64,000 nt of DNA from Candidatus Cloacimonetes bacterium 4572_55 (lineage in GTDB: Bacteria > 4572-55). Shown in pieces: positions 8,791-16,549 of this stretch (position 1 is the first letter of the stretch; each line of letters starts with the position of its first letter). Position numbers and translations under genes: made by a program. The stretch spans positions 124,001-188,000 of the forward strand of contig NBMB01000003.1 in assembly GCA_002084765.1 (NCBI GenBank), read 5' to 3'. Under the pieces are notes generated by a model. That model made no database searches and was not told where the DNA came from. It worked only from the letters and a program-made list of their open reading frames with translations.

Positions 8791-9645
8791 TTAATCTTTT
8801 AAACCGCTACGGGCAAAACTCTGGATAATCTGCTTTTGTGCAAAAAAATAGAGAATTAATAAAGGTAATGTACAAAAAGTGGCGGCAGCCATCATCAGGT
8901 GATAATCTGTGCCTTGCTCTTGGGCAAAAAAAGCCAAGCCGACTTGAATCGGACGCATATCCTCGCTGTTGGTGACAACCAGGGGCCACATAAAGCTGTT
9001 CCATGAACCGATAATGGAAAACAGGGCGACTGTCACCAGGGCTGGTTTGGAAAGCGGTGCCACAATGCGCCACAAAATGCCGAGACGACTGCTTCCGTCA
9101 ATAGTCGCGGCGTCGAAAAGGTCCTGCGGAATGGTCTTAAAATGTTGTCGGAGAAGAAAGATGCTGAATACGTTCGCCATCCATGGGATAGTCAAGGCGT
9201 AATAGGTGTCAATCCAATTTTGTTTTTGGGAAAGACCGATCAGATAATCAGGGTTCGGCAGTGAAGATAAAATAAGATACGCTGGCACGAGATAAACCGG
9301 CTCAGGGATCATCATGGTGGCGAGAAACGCCATAAATATAAAATCTCGTCCTCGGAACTCCATACGTGAGAATGCATAAGCGGCGAGCGCAGATGTGATC
9401 AACACCCCGACCAGAACCGCGCTGACAATGATGGCTGTATTGAAAAAATAGCGAGGAAACGGCACGATTTCCCATGCCTCAATATAATTATCCAGGTTGA
9501 TCTGATTCGGAACCCAGGAAGTAGACGAGATCACTTCGCCGATTGTTTTGAACGAGGTGATGACCATCCAAAAGAAGGGCAAGACCATAGTGACCGCGCC
9601 CAATATGAGTATGATGTGAATCGAAGATTGTTTTAGATATTTCAT
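8791..9645 (-). CDS. Carbohydrate ABC transporter permease, MalG/UgpE type
   Basis: 284 residues with about six membrane helices, the first at about 9-30. The C-terminal half has the EAA loop that contacts the ATPase: DAATIDGSSRLGILWRIVAPLSKP, matching EAAxxDGAxxxxxfxxIxlPl. The C-terminus QSFARSGLKD is the usual ending of this family (xGxxxGAvKG-like). The partner MalF-type permease and sugar-binding protein are not adjacent. The gene upstream is a polyprenyl synthase and the one downstream an unrelated secreted protein, so this is an orphan subunit here. A 15-bp tandem duplication (9667-9681, 9682-9696) lies in the gap before it. Substrate is unknown, and a di- or oligosaccharide is the family expectation. 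Confidence 0.88.
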   Translation of the reverse strand: MKYLKQSSIHIILILGAVTMVLPFFWMVITSFKTIGEVISSTSWVPNQINLDNYIEAWEIVPFPRYFFNTAIIVSAVLVGVLITSALAAYAFSRMEFRGRDFIFMAFLATMMIPEPVYLVPAYLILSSLPNPDYLIGLSQKQNWIDTYYALTIPWMANVFSIFLLRQHFKTIPQDLFDAATIDGSSRLGILWRIVAPLSKPALVTVALFSIIGSWNSFMWPLVVTNSEDMRPIQVGLAFFAQEQGTDYHLMMAAATFCTLPLLILYFFAQKQIIQSFARSGLKD

Positions 9646-9735
9646 AATATGTTGTTTTTATTAGAGTTAGAAGATCATTTATTAGAAGACCATTTAATCG
9701 CAGTGACGACGCGGTTACAGCCATCACACATGACC

Positions 9736-10710
9736 CTACGTCTCTCTCCTCGTCAAATACCGGACAATATCACGCAATATTTTAGCTTTGTTATCAAAAA
9801 TTTCAAGAGCTTGGATCGCTCGGTTGCCTAAGGAGCGTATCGTCTCCCTTACCGAATCGATTGACCGACCATCCACATACGTGGTTTTTCTCAGATCGGC
9901 CTGGGTCGGTTTTCCCAACTTGCCCTCATCTCCGATCAGATCCAGCAGATCGTCGGAGACCTGAAACATCAGCCCAACAAATTCGGAGTATGCGGTCAGA
10001 GCGGCAAGTTCTTGATCCGACGCGGACGAGATCAACGCCGCGCTACGAAGAGCCGCCACAAACAGAATACCGGTCTTTTTGTTGTGAATATCCTCGATCA
10101 TTGGCAGCGAAATATCTTGATCTTGATGTTCCAGCTCAATAAATTGTCCGCCGATCATGCCGTTTAGACCCACTGCTTCGGAAAATTCATGGATAATCCA
10201 GCGATCTAAGTCCGGACTCACATCCGCGCCATGCTTAGGTTGGCTCAGAATTCCGAATGCCATGTTCAGCAGGGAAAAACCAGCCAACACCGCGACCGCC
10301 TCGCCATAAATTTTATGGATACTGGGCTTACCCCGTCGGAAATCCGCGTTATCCATGCTGGGTAAGTCGTCGATTATCAACGAGCTGGTATGGATCATCT
10401 CCACCGCGCACGCGGCATCTAAAACCACGTCCCGATCCCCGGAAAGCATGTCGCTGATCGCCAACATGAGAGCGGATCGAATCCTTTTCCCGCCGGCAAA
10501 CAGGGTATAATCTATCGCGCCATACAAATTGCTGTATACATTCGAGGACCGCGAAATCTGTTGATCCAAATAGTCCCGAAGCCTTGCCTCTATTAGATGT
10601 CTCGATTCGGCTGAAAATCGATGGAACCCGTCCAGCTCCGCCTGCGAATCAAAATCGACTATTGCTTTCACTCGTGTTAAACCGTTTTCCAATTTATGAC
10701 TTTTCAGCAT
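9736..10710 (-). CDS. Polyprenyl diphosphate synthase (IspA/GGPPS type)
   Basis: 324 residues. It condenses isopentenyl diphosphate onto an allylic diphosphate to make farnesyl or geranylgeranyl diphosphate in the cytoplasm. Visible motifs: GGKRIRS (73-79, diphosphate binding), the first Asp-rich motif DDLPSMD (114-120) followed by RRGKPSIH, and the second Asp-rich motif DDLLD (253-257) preceded by MFQVS. The DDLPSMD form is typical of the short-chain IspA group. The N-terminus is about 30 residues longer than the usual start, and no closer ATG has a clear ribosome site. A modest minus-strand promoter (TTGCAA, 17 bp, TATGTT) lies just upstream. Product length cannot be fixed by eye. Confidence 0.9.
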   Translation of the reverse strand: MLKSHKLENGLTRVKAIVDFDSQAELDGFHRFSAESRHLIEARLRDYLDQQISRSSNVYSNLYGAIDYTLFAGGKRIRSALMLAISDMLSGDRDVVLDAACAVEMIHTSSLIIDDLPSMDNADFRRGKPSIHKIYGEAVAVLAGFSLLNMAFGILSQPKHGADVSPDLDRWIIHEFSEAVGLNGMIGGQFIELEHQDQDISLPMIEDIHNKKTGILFVAALRSAALISSASDQELAALTAYSEFVGLMFQVSDDLLDLIGDEGKLGKPTQADLRKTTYVDGRSIDSVRETIRSLGNRAIQALEIFDNKAKILRDIVRYLTRRET

Positions 10711-10731
10711 GCCCTATTTCAAAACAAGCAA

Positions 10732-10760
10732 AACATACATACTTTTGACAAAATTTGCAA
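10732..10760 (-). promoter_or_regulatory. Possible promoter for polyprenyl synthase
   Basis: On the minus strand TTGCAA (10755-10760) and TATGTT (10732-10737) are separated by 17 bp, about 22 bp upstream of the ATG at 10710. Four of six bases match consensus in each box, so this is only a suggestion. Confidence 0.35.
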
Positions 10761-10788
10761 GATAAAAAGATACGGAATTTGAAGAATC

Positions 10789-10837
10789 CGCAGATAACGC
10801 GGATTATGGGTAATCTGTGTAATCCGCGTTATCTGCG
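10789..10837. repeat. Dispersed repeat forming an 18-bp perfect hairpin
   Basis: Arms CGCAGATAACGCGGATTA (10789-10806) and its exact complement (10820-10837) surround a 13-nt loop. It is built from the CCGCAGATTACGCGGATT-like word that recurs in the window, here arranged head to head. It lies between groEL and the polyprenyl synthase gene. Confidence 0.65.
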
Positions 10838-10840
10838 AGT

Positions 10841-10878
10841 AAAAAAAAATCCCCCGCTATATAGAGCGGAGGATTTTT
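10841..10878 (-). terminator. Intrinsic terminator of groES-groEL
   Basis: The stem AAAATCCCCCGCT pairs with AGCGGAGGATTTT around a short ATATAG loop. On the minus strand the hairpin is followed by a run of nine T (10841-10849), about 35 bp past the groEL stop. The A/T flanks are symmetric, so it may work in both directions. Confidence 0.8.
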
Positions 10879-10912
10879 CTCTATTGCTTCATAATAAGCA
10901 AAATGGAGACTA

Positions 10913-12559
<1,647 letters not shown>

Positions 12560-12675
12560 TTAAATCCTCCTTAAGGAATTATATTAATCTATTATCTATA
12601 ATATCTCAAAATATCTTAAAACATCTAAATTATTTAATTACTTTACAAAGTATCGTATTCTCAAACTATTCAGGA

Positions 12676-12966
12676 TTATAACGTCGCAAAAATCTCATTA
12701 TCGCGCATAATCAAATACTTTTCGCCCTTCAGCTCAAATTCTGTCCCAGAATATTTCCCGAATAAAACCCGATCCCCAATCTTCACTTCAATCGAAATCC
12801 GTTCTCCGTTGTCGGCAACTTTGCCAGGACCCACTGCAATCACTTCTCCCTCGCTCGGTTTCTCTTTTACCGTGTCTGGAATAATGATCCCACCTGGGGA
12901 TTTTTCCTCTTTTGATAACGGCTTTACAACGACCCGATCAGCTAACGGCTTCAAGTTCATTTCCAT
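12676..12966 (-). CDS. groS: Co-chaperonin GroES (10 kDa)
   Basis: 96 residues, normal length. The heptameric lid of the GroEL chamber. [13 protein letters not shown] opens the protein, the mobile loop lies in [21 protein letters not shown], and [31 protein letters not shown] closes it. A good ribosome site (aaggag) precedes the ATG. The leader carries a CIRCE operator, which indicates HrcA-type heat-shock control. The untranslated region and further upstream sequence are duplicated at 15056-15338. Confidence 0.99.
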   Translation of the reverse strand: MEMNLKPLADRVVVKPLSKEEKSPGGIIIPDTVKEKPSEGEVIAVGPGKVADNGERISIEVKIGDRVLFGKYSGTEFELKGEKYLIMRDNEIFATL

Positions 12967-13036
12967 TCTCCTTCAGTTTAACTTCAATATTATTAAGTAG
13001 TTATAGAAAAAAATGAATATCCAAATTTTTCCATTA

Positions 13037-13063
13037 TTAGCGCTCTATAGCGACGAGTGCTAA
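13037..13063. promoter_or_regulatory. CIRCE operator (HrcA binding site)
   Basis: TTAGCGCTC, nine bases, GAGTGCTAA: the canonical 9-9-9 inverted repeat with a single mismatch in one arm. It is extended by CCATTA/TAATGG flanks. It lies about 70 bp upstream of groES and downstream of the predicted promoter, the usual place for HrcA repression of groESL. hrcA is not in the window. Confidence 0.93.
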
Positions 13064-13111
13064 CAAATAATGGCAACCGATACGAATAAAGAATCGATTT
13101 GTTCCGAAAAA

Positions 13112-13140
13112 AGTTTAAGAAAATTCTCTATTTTTATCAA
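13112..13140 (-). promoter_or_regulatory. Predicted sigma-70-type promoter of groES-groEL
   Basis: Minus strand TTGATA (13135-13140), 17-bp spacer, TAAACT (13112-13117). It would start transcription about 40 bp upstream of the CIRCE operator. In copy B (15056-15338) the -10 half and the operator are deleted. Confidence 0.55.
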
Positions 13141-13353
13141 CAATTTCTATGCTGTTCCGTTACAAGAAATAAAAATCGGTTTTTATCAAAAAAAAGTGAG
13201 AAAAGGGTTGACAAAATCAATAAAAACTATTTCTATTCTTTAGATACACTAAGAGATGTTTGATTATCAAGGCTTAAATAAAACTGAACTATATATGATG
13301 AATATTTAAACACCACGATCCAAAACCACACCGCATGCACCTTACTCGCGGAT

Positions 13354-13512
13354 ATGATGAATAAATTACGTGTAGAACAATTAATCGAGAAAGCGGACTT
13401 TGATGAAAATATTCTCGATATTGGAAGGGATATTAAAAAAAGCTGGCGTTCAAAATATGAAAAGGAATTTCTCCAGGCAGCGAAAAAGGTAACAGATGAA
13501 AATAGTGGTTGA
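13354..13512 (+). pseudogene. 5'-truncated antitoxin-like gene partnered with the PIN toxin
   Basis: 52 residues (MMNKLRVEQLIEKADFDEN ... GRDIKKSWRSKYEKEFL ...), ending inside the PIN gene with a 17-bp overlap. The charged helical C-terminal part and the overlap with a PIN toxin fit an antitoxin. The frame stays open upstream into the repeat copy A, and the change from repeat to unique sequence at 13337 lies only 17 bp before the first ATG. I infer that the DNA-binding N-terminal half was lost at this junction. No good ribosome site is seen. Confidence 0.55.
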
Positions 13513-13893
13513 TACAAATGTTATCTTTTCTATGCTGATCACAAAAAACTCTCGGTTGCGATCTACTTTCTTCAATATTGAGGGTTATTTATTTGCACCT
13601 GACTATATTTTCATTGAACTTTTAAAGCATAAGACGAAATTTCTCAAATATTCTCAATTTTCAGAGATTGAATTAGCTGAATTAATCCATCGGATTTTTC
13701 AAAAATCAATTTTGTTGATAAAAATATAATCTCACTTAACAATTACAATAGTACAAAAGAGTTGTGCCGGGATATTGATATTAATGACGCCCCATTTGTG
13801 GCCTTAGCTCTTGAATTAGAAGCCGTGTTATGGACAGGTGATAAAACATTGAAAAATGGACTGAAGGATAAGGGATTTGACCGCTTTTTTTAA
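13496..13893 (+). pseudogene. Frameshifted PIN-domain toxin (VapC-like)
   Basis: The first frame (13496-13729) reads MKIVVDTNVIFSMLI, with the first catalytic Asp and the DTN motif, and continues to a stop after QKSILLIKI. Near 13715-13725 the homology moves to another frame, which reads FVDKNIISL ... DINDAPFVALALEL ... LWTGDKTLKNGL ... GFDRFF and stops at 13891-13893. These are the remaining acidic motifs (NDAPF, TGDKTL) of the PIN nuclease family. A one-base indel splits an otherwise complete gene of about 130 codons. The RNase is presumably inactive. It overlaps the truncated antitoxin. Confidence 0.8.
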
Positions 13894-13909
13894 TCCACCT
13901 AGCCAAGAT

Positions 13910-13981
13910 CCTCAGGGTTTGACCTGATAAAATAGTAGAAACTTGAAAAATTATACAGATCGGGTAGATAAAACCCTGAGG
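13910..13981. repeat. Short inverted-repeat element, related copy at 14330-14372
   Basis: CCTCAGGGTTT (13910-13920) and AAACCCTGAGG (13971-13981) form perfect 11-bp arms around 50 bases. The segment 13918-13960 matches 14330-14372 at 38 of 43 positions. The second copy interrupts the PemK-like gene. This looks like a small decayed mobile element. Confidence 0.55.
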
Positions 13982-14006
13982 GTCTGTCAAAAAAGGAGAA
14001 TGCGTT

Positions 14007-14273
14007 ATGAAACCCGTAGCCACAATTCCCCAACAGGAGAACATACTTAAACTTTGGGCAAAAACGACCCCATCGGAACGAATCGAAATATTTGATTTTG
14101 CCGAGTTTCTCATTGCCCGGCGGCAGCGTCTACAAACCGAGGTCTCGAGTGATGAAATCAGCCCTGAAGAAATGATGCAGCTTGCGCAGGCAGGCCGCGC
14201 CTTCGACTGACTCGATGATGACGCTGAAAACGGTTATACCCTTGACGATGGGGAGGACGTCCAATGGCCCTGA
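14007..14273 (+). pseudogene. Antitoxin-like gene interrupted by a TGA stop
   Basis: ATG with a strong aaaggag site. 67 codons (MKPVATIPQQENILKLWAK ... ERIEIFDFAEFLIARRQ ... AGRAFD) precede a TGA at 14208-14210. The same frame then continues sensibly as LDDDAENGYTLDDGEDVQWP to a stop at 14271-14273, overlapping the start of the PemK-like gene. A Trp codon (TGG to TGA) is the likely victim. The FDFAEFLIARR stretch recalls DUF2281/AbrB-linked antitoxins. The shorter 67-residue product could still be made. Confidence 0.6.
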
Positions 14274-14350
14274 TTCAGCGTGGTTCAGTGATCCTGGTGC
14301 GGTATCCGTTCACTGATAAACCCCGGGGCTTTGACCAGATAAAATCGTAG
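14264..14350 (+). pseudogene. Truncated PemK/MazF-like toxin
   Basis: 28 codons. MALIQRGSVILVRYPFTD is the typical N-terminus of PemK/MazF-type mRNA interferases (RGxVxLVxFPFTD). After TDKP the sequence passes into the short repeat at 14330-14372 and stops. The catalytic core is gone. It overlaps the interrupted antitoxin by 10 bp, the usual antitoxin-toxin coupling. Confidence 0.7.
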
Positions 14351-14428
14351 AAATTTGAAAACTTGTACAGATGAATGCACAAATTGTGAAAACACGACAT
14401 GAATTGATAATTTTGAAAGGAGACCGAA

Positions 14429-14845
14429 ATGGGTAAAATAGTTGAAAAAGTGATTGTGAAAAACCATGTTGATATCGCTAACGCGGCGCAGGGCATTATT
14501 CCCAAAGATGCTATCCGGTCTGCTGAAGTCGAGGCGGTTGTCGATACCGGGGCGGCGATGTTGTGCTTACCGCCCGATGTGGTAGTTGAACTAGGCCTGC
14601 TCTTTTCTCACTCGCGGAATGTCAGGACGGCAAATGGGAGTGTGAAAAGAAGGATTTTTGGCGGGGCAAGTATCACGATCCAGGGACGGGAATCACAGAT
14701 GGCAGTGATGGAAAATGATCAGACTACGCCGCCTTTGATCGGATACCTGATCATGGAAGACCTGGACCTTGTGCCCAACCCCAAAACACAGCGACTGACC
14801 CCCAACCCGGAACATGACGGTAAATGGCTAACGGATCTGTTTTGA
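14429..14845 (+). CDS. Retropepsin-like aspartic protease, clan AA
   Basis: 138 residues with a good ribosome site (gaaaggaga). The active-site motif is AVVDTGAAMLCLPPDVV: DTG flanked by hydrophobic residues. It is followed by ASITIQGRES and PPLIGYLIMEDLDLVPNP, the second conserved block of small bacterial retropepsin-like proteins. It would act as a cytoplasmic homodimer. Substrate is unknown. It sits intact between broken toxin-antitoxin genes, which suggests an accessory cargo gene. Such proteins are common in FCB and cyanobacterial genomes beside toxin-antitoxin loci (family knowledge, not shown here). Confidence 0.8.
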   Translation: MGKIVEKVIVKNHVDIANAAQGIIPKDAIRSAEVEAVVDTGAAMLCLPPDVVVELGLLFSHSRNVRTANGSVKRRIFGGASITIQGRESQMAVMENDQTTPPLIGYLIMEDLDLVPNPKTQRLTPNPEHDGKWLTDLF

Positions 14846-14980
14846 CGCGGGCTAAAACCCTTTCCGAAACCGAAACAACATCGCCGAAAACGGATAGGTC
14901 GTCGAATTATTCTATGATTATGAACCGAAGATAAAAATGCAATTGACACAACAAAGCAAATTTTCGAGGGAGCTACCTAC

Positions 14981-15067
14981 ATGAATAACCGAAAACGACT
15001 CAATCACTGGAGTGATAAAATTTACTTTGAAATGCAAAAATTTGATGAGAATTCGATTCTCCTTTAG
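14981..15067 (+). pseudogene. 5' fragment of an unknown gene cut by repeat copy B
   Basis: 28 codons with an acceptable ribosome site (cgaggga). MNNRKRLNHWSDKIYFEMQ continues to residue 28, where the frame enters repeat copy B at 15056 and stops at once. No family can be assigned. It marks the right edge of the island between the two direct repeats. Confidence 0.45.
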
Positions 15068-15338
15068 TTCAACTTCAGTATTATTAAGTGTTTATAGAAA
15101 AAAAATAAATATACAAATTTCTCTATTTTTATCAGCAATTTCCATATTTTTCCGTTATCTATGATATAGAGGAAAATCGATTTCTATCAAAAAAAAGTGA
15201 GAAAAGGGTTGACAAAATCGATAAAAACTATTTATATTCTTTAGATACACTAAGAGATGTTTGATTATCAAGGCTTAAATAAAACTGAACTATATATGAT
15301 GAATATTTAAACACCACGATCCAAAACCACACCGCATG
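15056..15338. repeat. Direct repeat copy B of the groES upstream region
   Basis: Same orientation as copy A (12965-13337). It lacks about 100 bp that include the CIRCE operator and promoter -10 box. It keeps a TTGACA box followed 18 bp later by TATATT on the plus strand (15217-15246 region), reading toward the IS. The right part runs without a break into the IS element, whose left end lies inside the repeat. Confidence 0.85.
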
Positions 15339-16285
15339 GCGGTTTTCAACCTTTGTTCAATTTTGAAATTAAAGAGGCCACAGACAATCTCCATGACCTG
15401 ATCATCAAACTGATTTTTGTGGTTTCGAAATATGTCCCTGGCGATGTGATAAATTTTTGCTCCTCCGATACTGTGTTCAACTCCAATTCTGTCTCTGGCA
15501 ATTTCTTTGTTTCGTTGCTTTTCATCTGGTGTGAGTTCTCTGCCTTTCGGTTTCTTTTTCGGCTGAATCGGAGTTGTATTGGGTGGCTCATATCCTTGAA
15601 ATCCAGTATCTTTGAGCAAGCGGCTGCCGGGTGAAAATTCGAGCTTCTAATCATCAGCCAACTTCTTATCATGCATGCTGCCCTCTTTGGTGTCACTTAA
15701 GGCTTTGATCTTTTTTGTGCGCTTGTCTGTAATCACGTTATTTTTTATGGTATGACGTTTCTTTTTGCCACTGTAGAATTCTTTCTGGCGTTTTTTATCT
15801 TTGGGGCGTTGTATTGGCCGCTCAGTGCCATCTATGATGAATTCCAGGTCTGGACAGGATTCTAACATCTGTTTGACATCTTTCATTTTGCGAGCTGGCA
15901 ACTGCTTCTCATAACCCAACGCCTTGTTGAGCACTGGACTAAGACGGTGAATCCATTCATTGGCCTGAGATTGACCAAAGCCAAAGAAATAGCCTTGAAC
16001 CGCTTGAACCGGATAGAATTTGAAGTAAAACAATATGAAAAATAATTTGTCTTGTAGGCTTATAAGCTCAGATTTTCGACCACCGCCTCGTTTCCGTTGC
16101 CGGGGTTCCTTACGCGATTTATCCAACTGTGCCAATTGAGTCTCATACGCTCGCTCAAAATTTGGGAGGAGGTTTGTAAATTCAATGAGAGTCATTCCAG
16201 TAAAATTATTGAAAATATTTGGCTTGCTTTTTATTTTTTTAAAAACAATCATCTCAATACCCTTTAGTTAAGTTCAGTTGCCCCC
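15276..16285 (-). mobile_element. IS5-superfamily insertion sequence (about 1.0 kb), inactive
   Basis: A single transposase gene is bounded by partial inverted repeats: AAAACTGAACTATA on the left, and GGGGGCAACTGAACTTAA read inward on the right, sharing ACTGAACT. The left end also exists alone at about 13280-13337. Ends are approximate and no target duplication could be fixed, because the left flank is duplicated sequence. Confidence 0.65.
15290..16252 (-). pseudogene. IS5-like (DDE_Tnp_4) transposase with in-frame amber stop
   Basis: About 320 codons. The N-terminal 201 codons contain a helix-turn-helix region (KSELISLQDKLFFILFYFKF) and the first catalytic Asp in FIIDGTERPI. After GSMHDKKLADD a TAG at 15647-15649 interrupts the frame. 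The same frame continues with KLEFSPGSRLLKDTGFQGY and carries the catalytic Glu in RDRIGVEHSIGGAKIY. The final residues RCGFGSWCLNIHHI lie in the repeat shared with copy A. A single nonsense mutation (Glu or Gln codon to TAG) is the simplest reading. Readthrough is possible but less likely. Confidence 0.85.
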
Positions 16286-16392
16286 AACTAAAGTATAAAA
16301 TAATTCTCTAATTGTCAATATAATAATCAAATTATGAAGGTGCCGCGCTATTTCCGATAAAGTCTAATAATCTAACAAGAAGGAGAACTCCG

Positions 16393-16549
16393 ATGAGAAA
16401 AGCAAAAGTGCCTAATTCCAAACCATTTCTTTCCTATCTTTTTCCGATCCTACTTGCGTTGGGGCTATTGGTGATCGTTGGGCCGGGTCTGATTATTCGG
16501 ATTACACCATATCAAACGCCATGATTCCAACGGCGTAATTTCTGTACCG
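16393..16549 (+). pseudogene. Detached signal-peptide start of the VWA protein
   Basis: A strong ribosome site (aaggagaa) precedes the ATG at 16393. Codons encode a basic start and a hydrophobic helix (FLSYLFPILLALGLLVIVG), then a stop at 16522-16524. A second frame reads SDYSDYTISNAMIPTA up to a TAA in the GCGTAA at 16534-16539, and a third frame leads into the 16550 gene. At least two indels therefore seem to separate the exported N-terminus from the body. Confidence 0.6.

Larger units (their letters stand above)
12965..13337. repeat. Direct repeat copy A (groES upstream region plus IS left end)
   Basis: This stretch matches 15056-15338 in the same orientation. The first part, beside the groES start, is roughly 85-90% identical. 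From about 13185 to 13337 only two substitutions are seen. Copy A alone contains the CIRCE operator and the promoter -10 box. The final ~60 bp equal the left end of the IS element next to copy B, including the transposase C-terminal codons. After 13337 the copies diverge abruptly. Confidence 0.85.

Noticed and set aside
13233-13517. Minus-strand reading frame opposite the truncated antitoxin
   Set aside because: It runs through repeat sequence and antisense to the better-supported antitoxin and PIN frames, with no ribosome site.
14007-14273. UGA recoding (selenocysteine or reassigned Trp) in the antitoxin
   Set aside because: Other genes here end naturally at TGA, and no recoding structure is seen, so simple decay is more likely.
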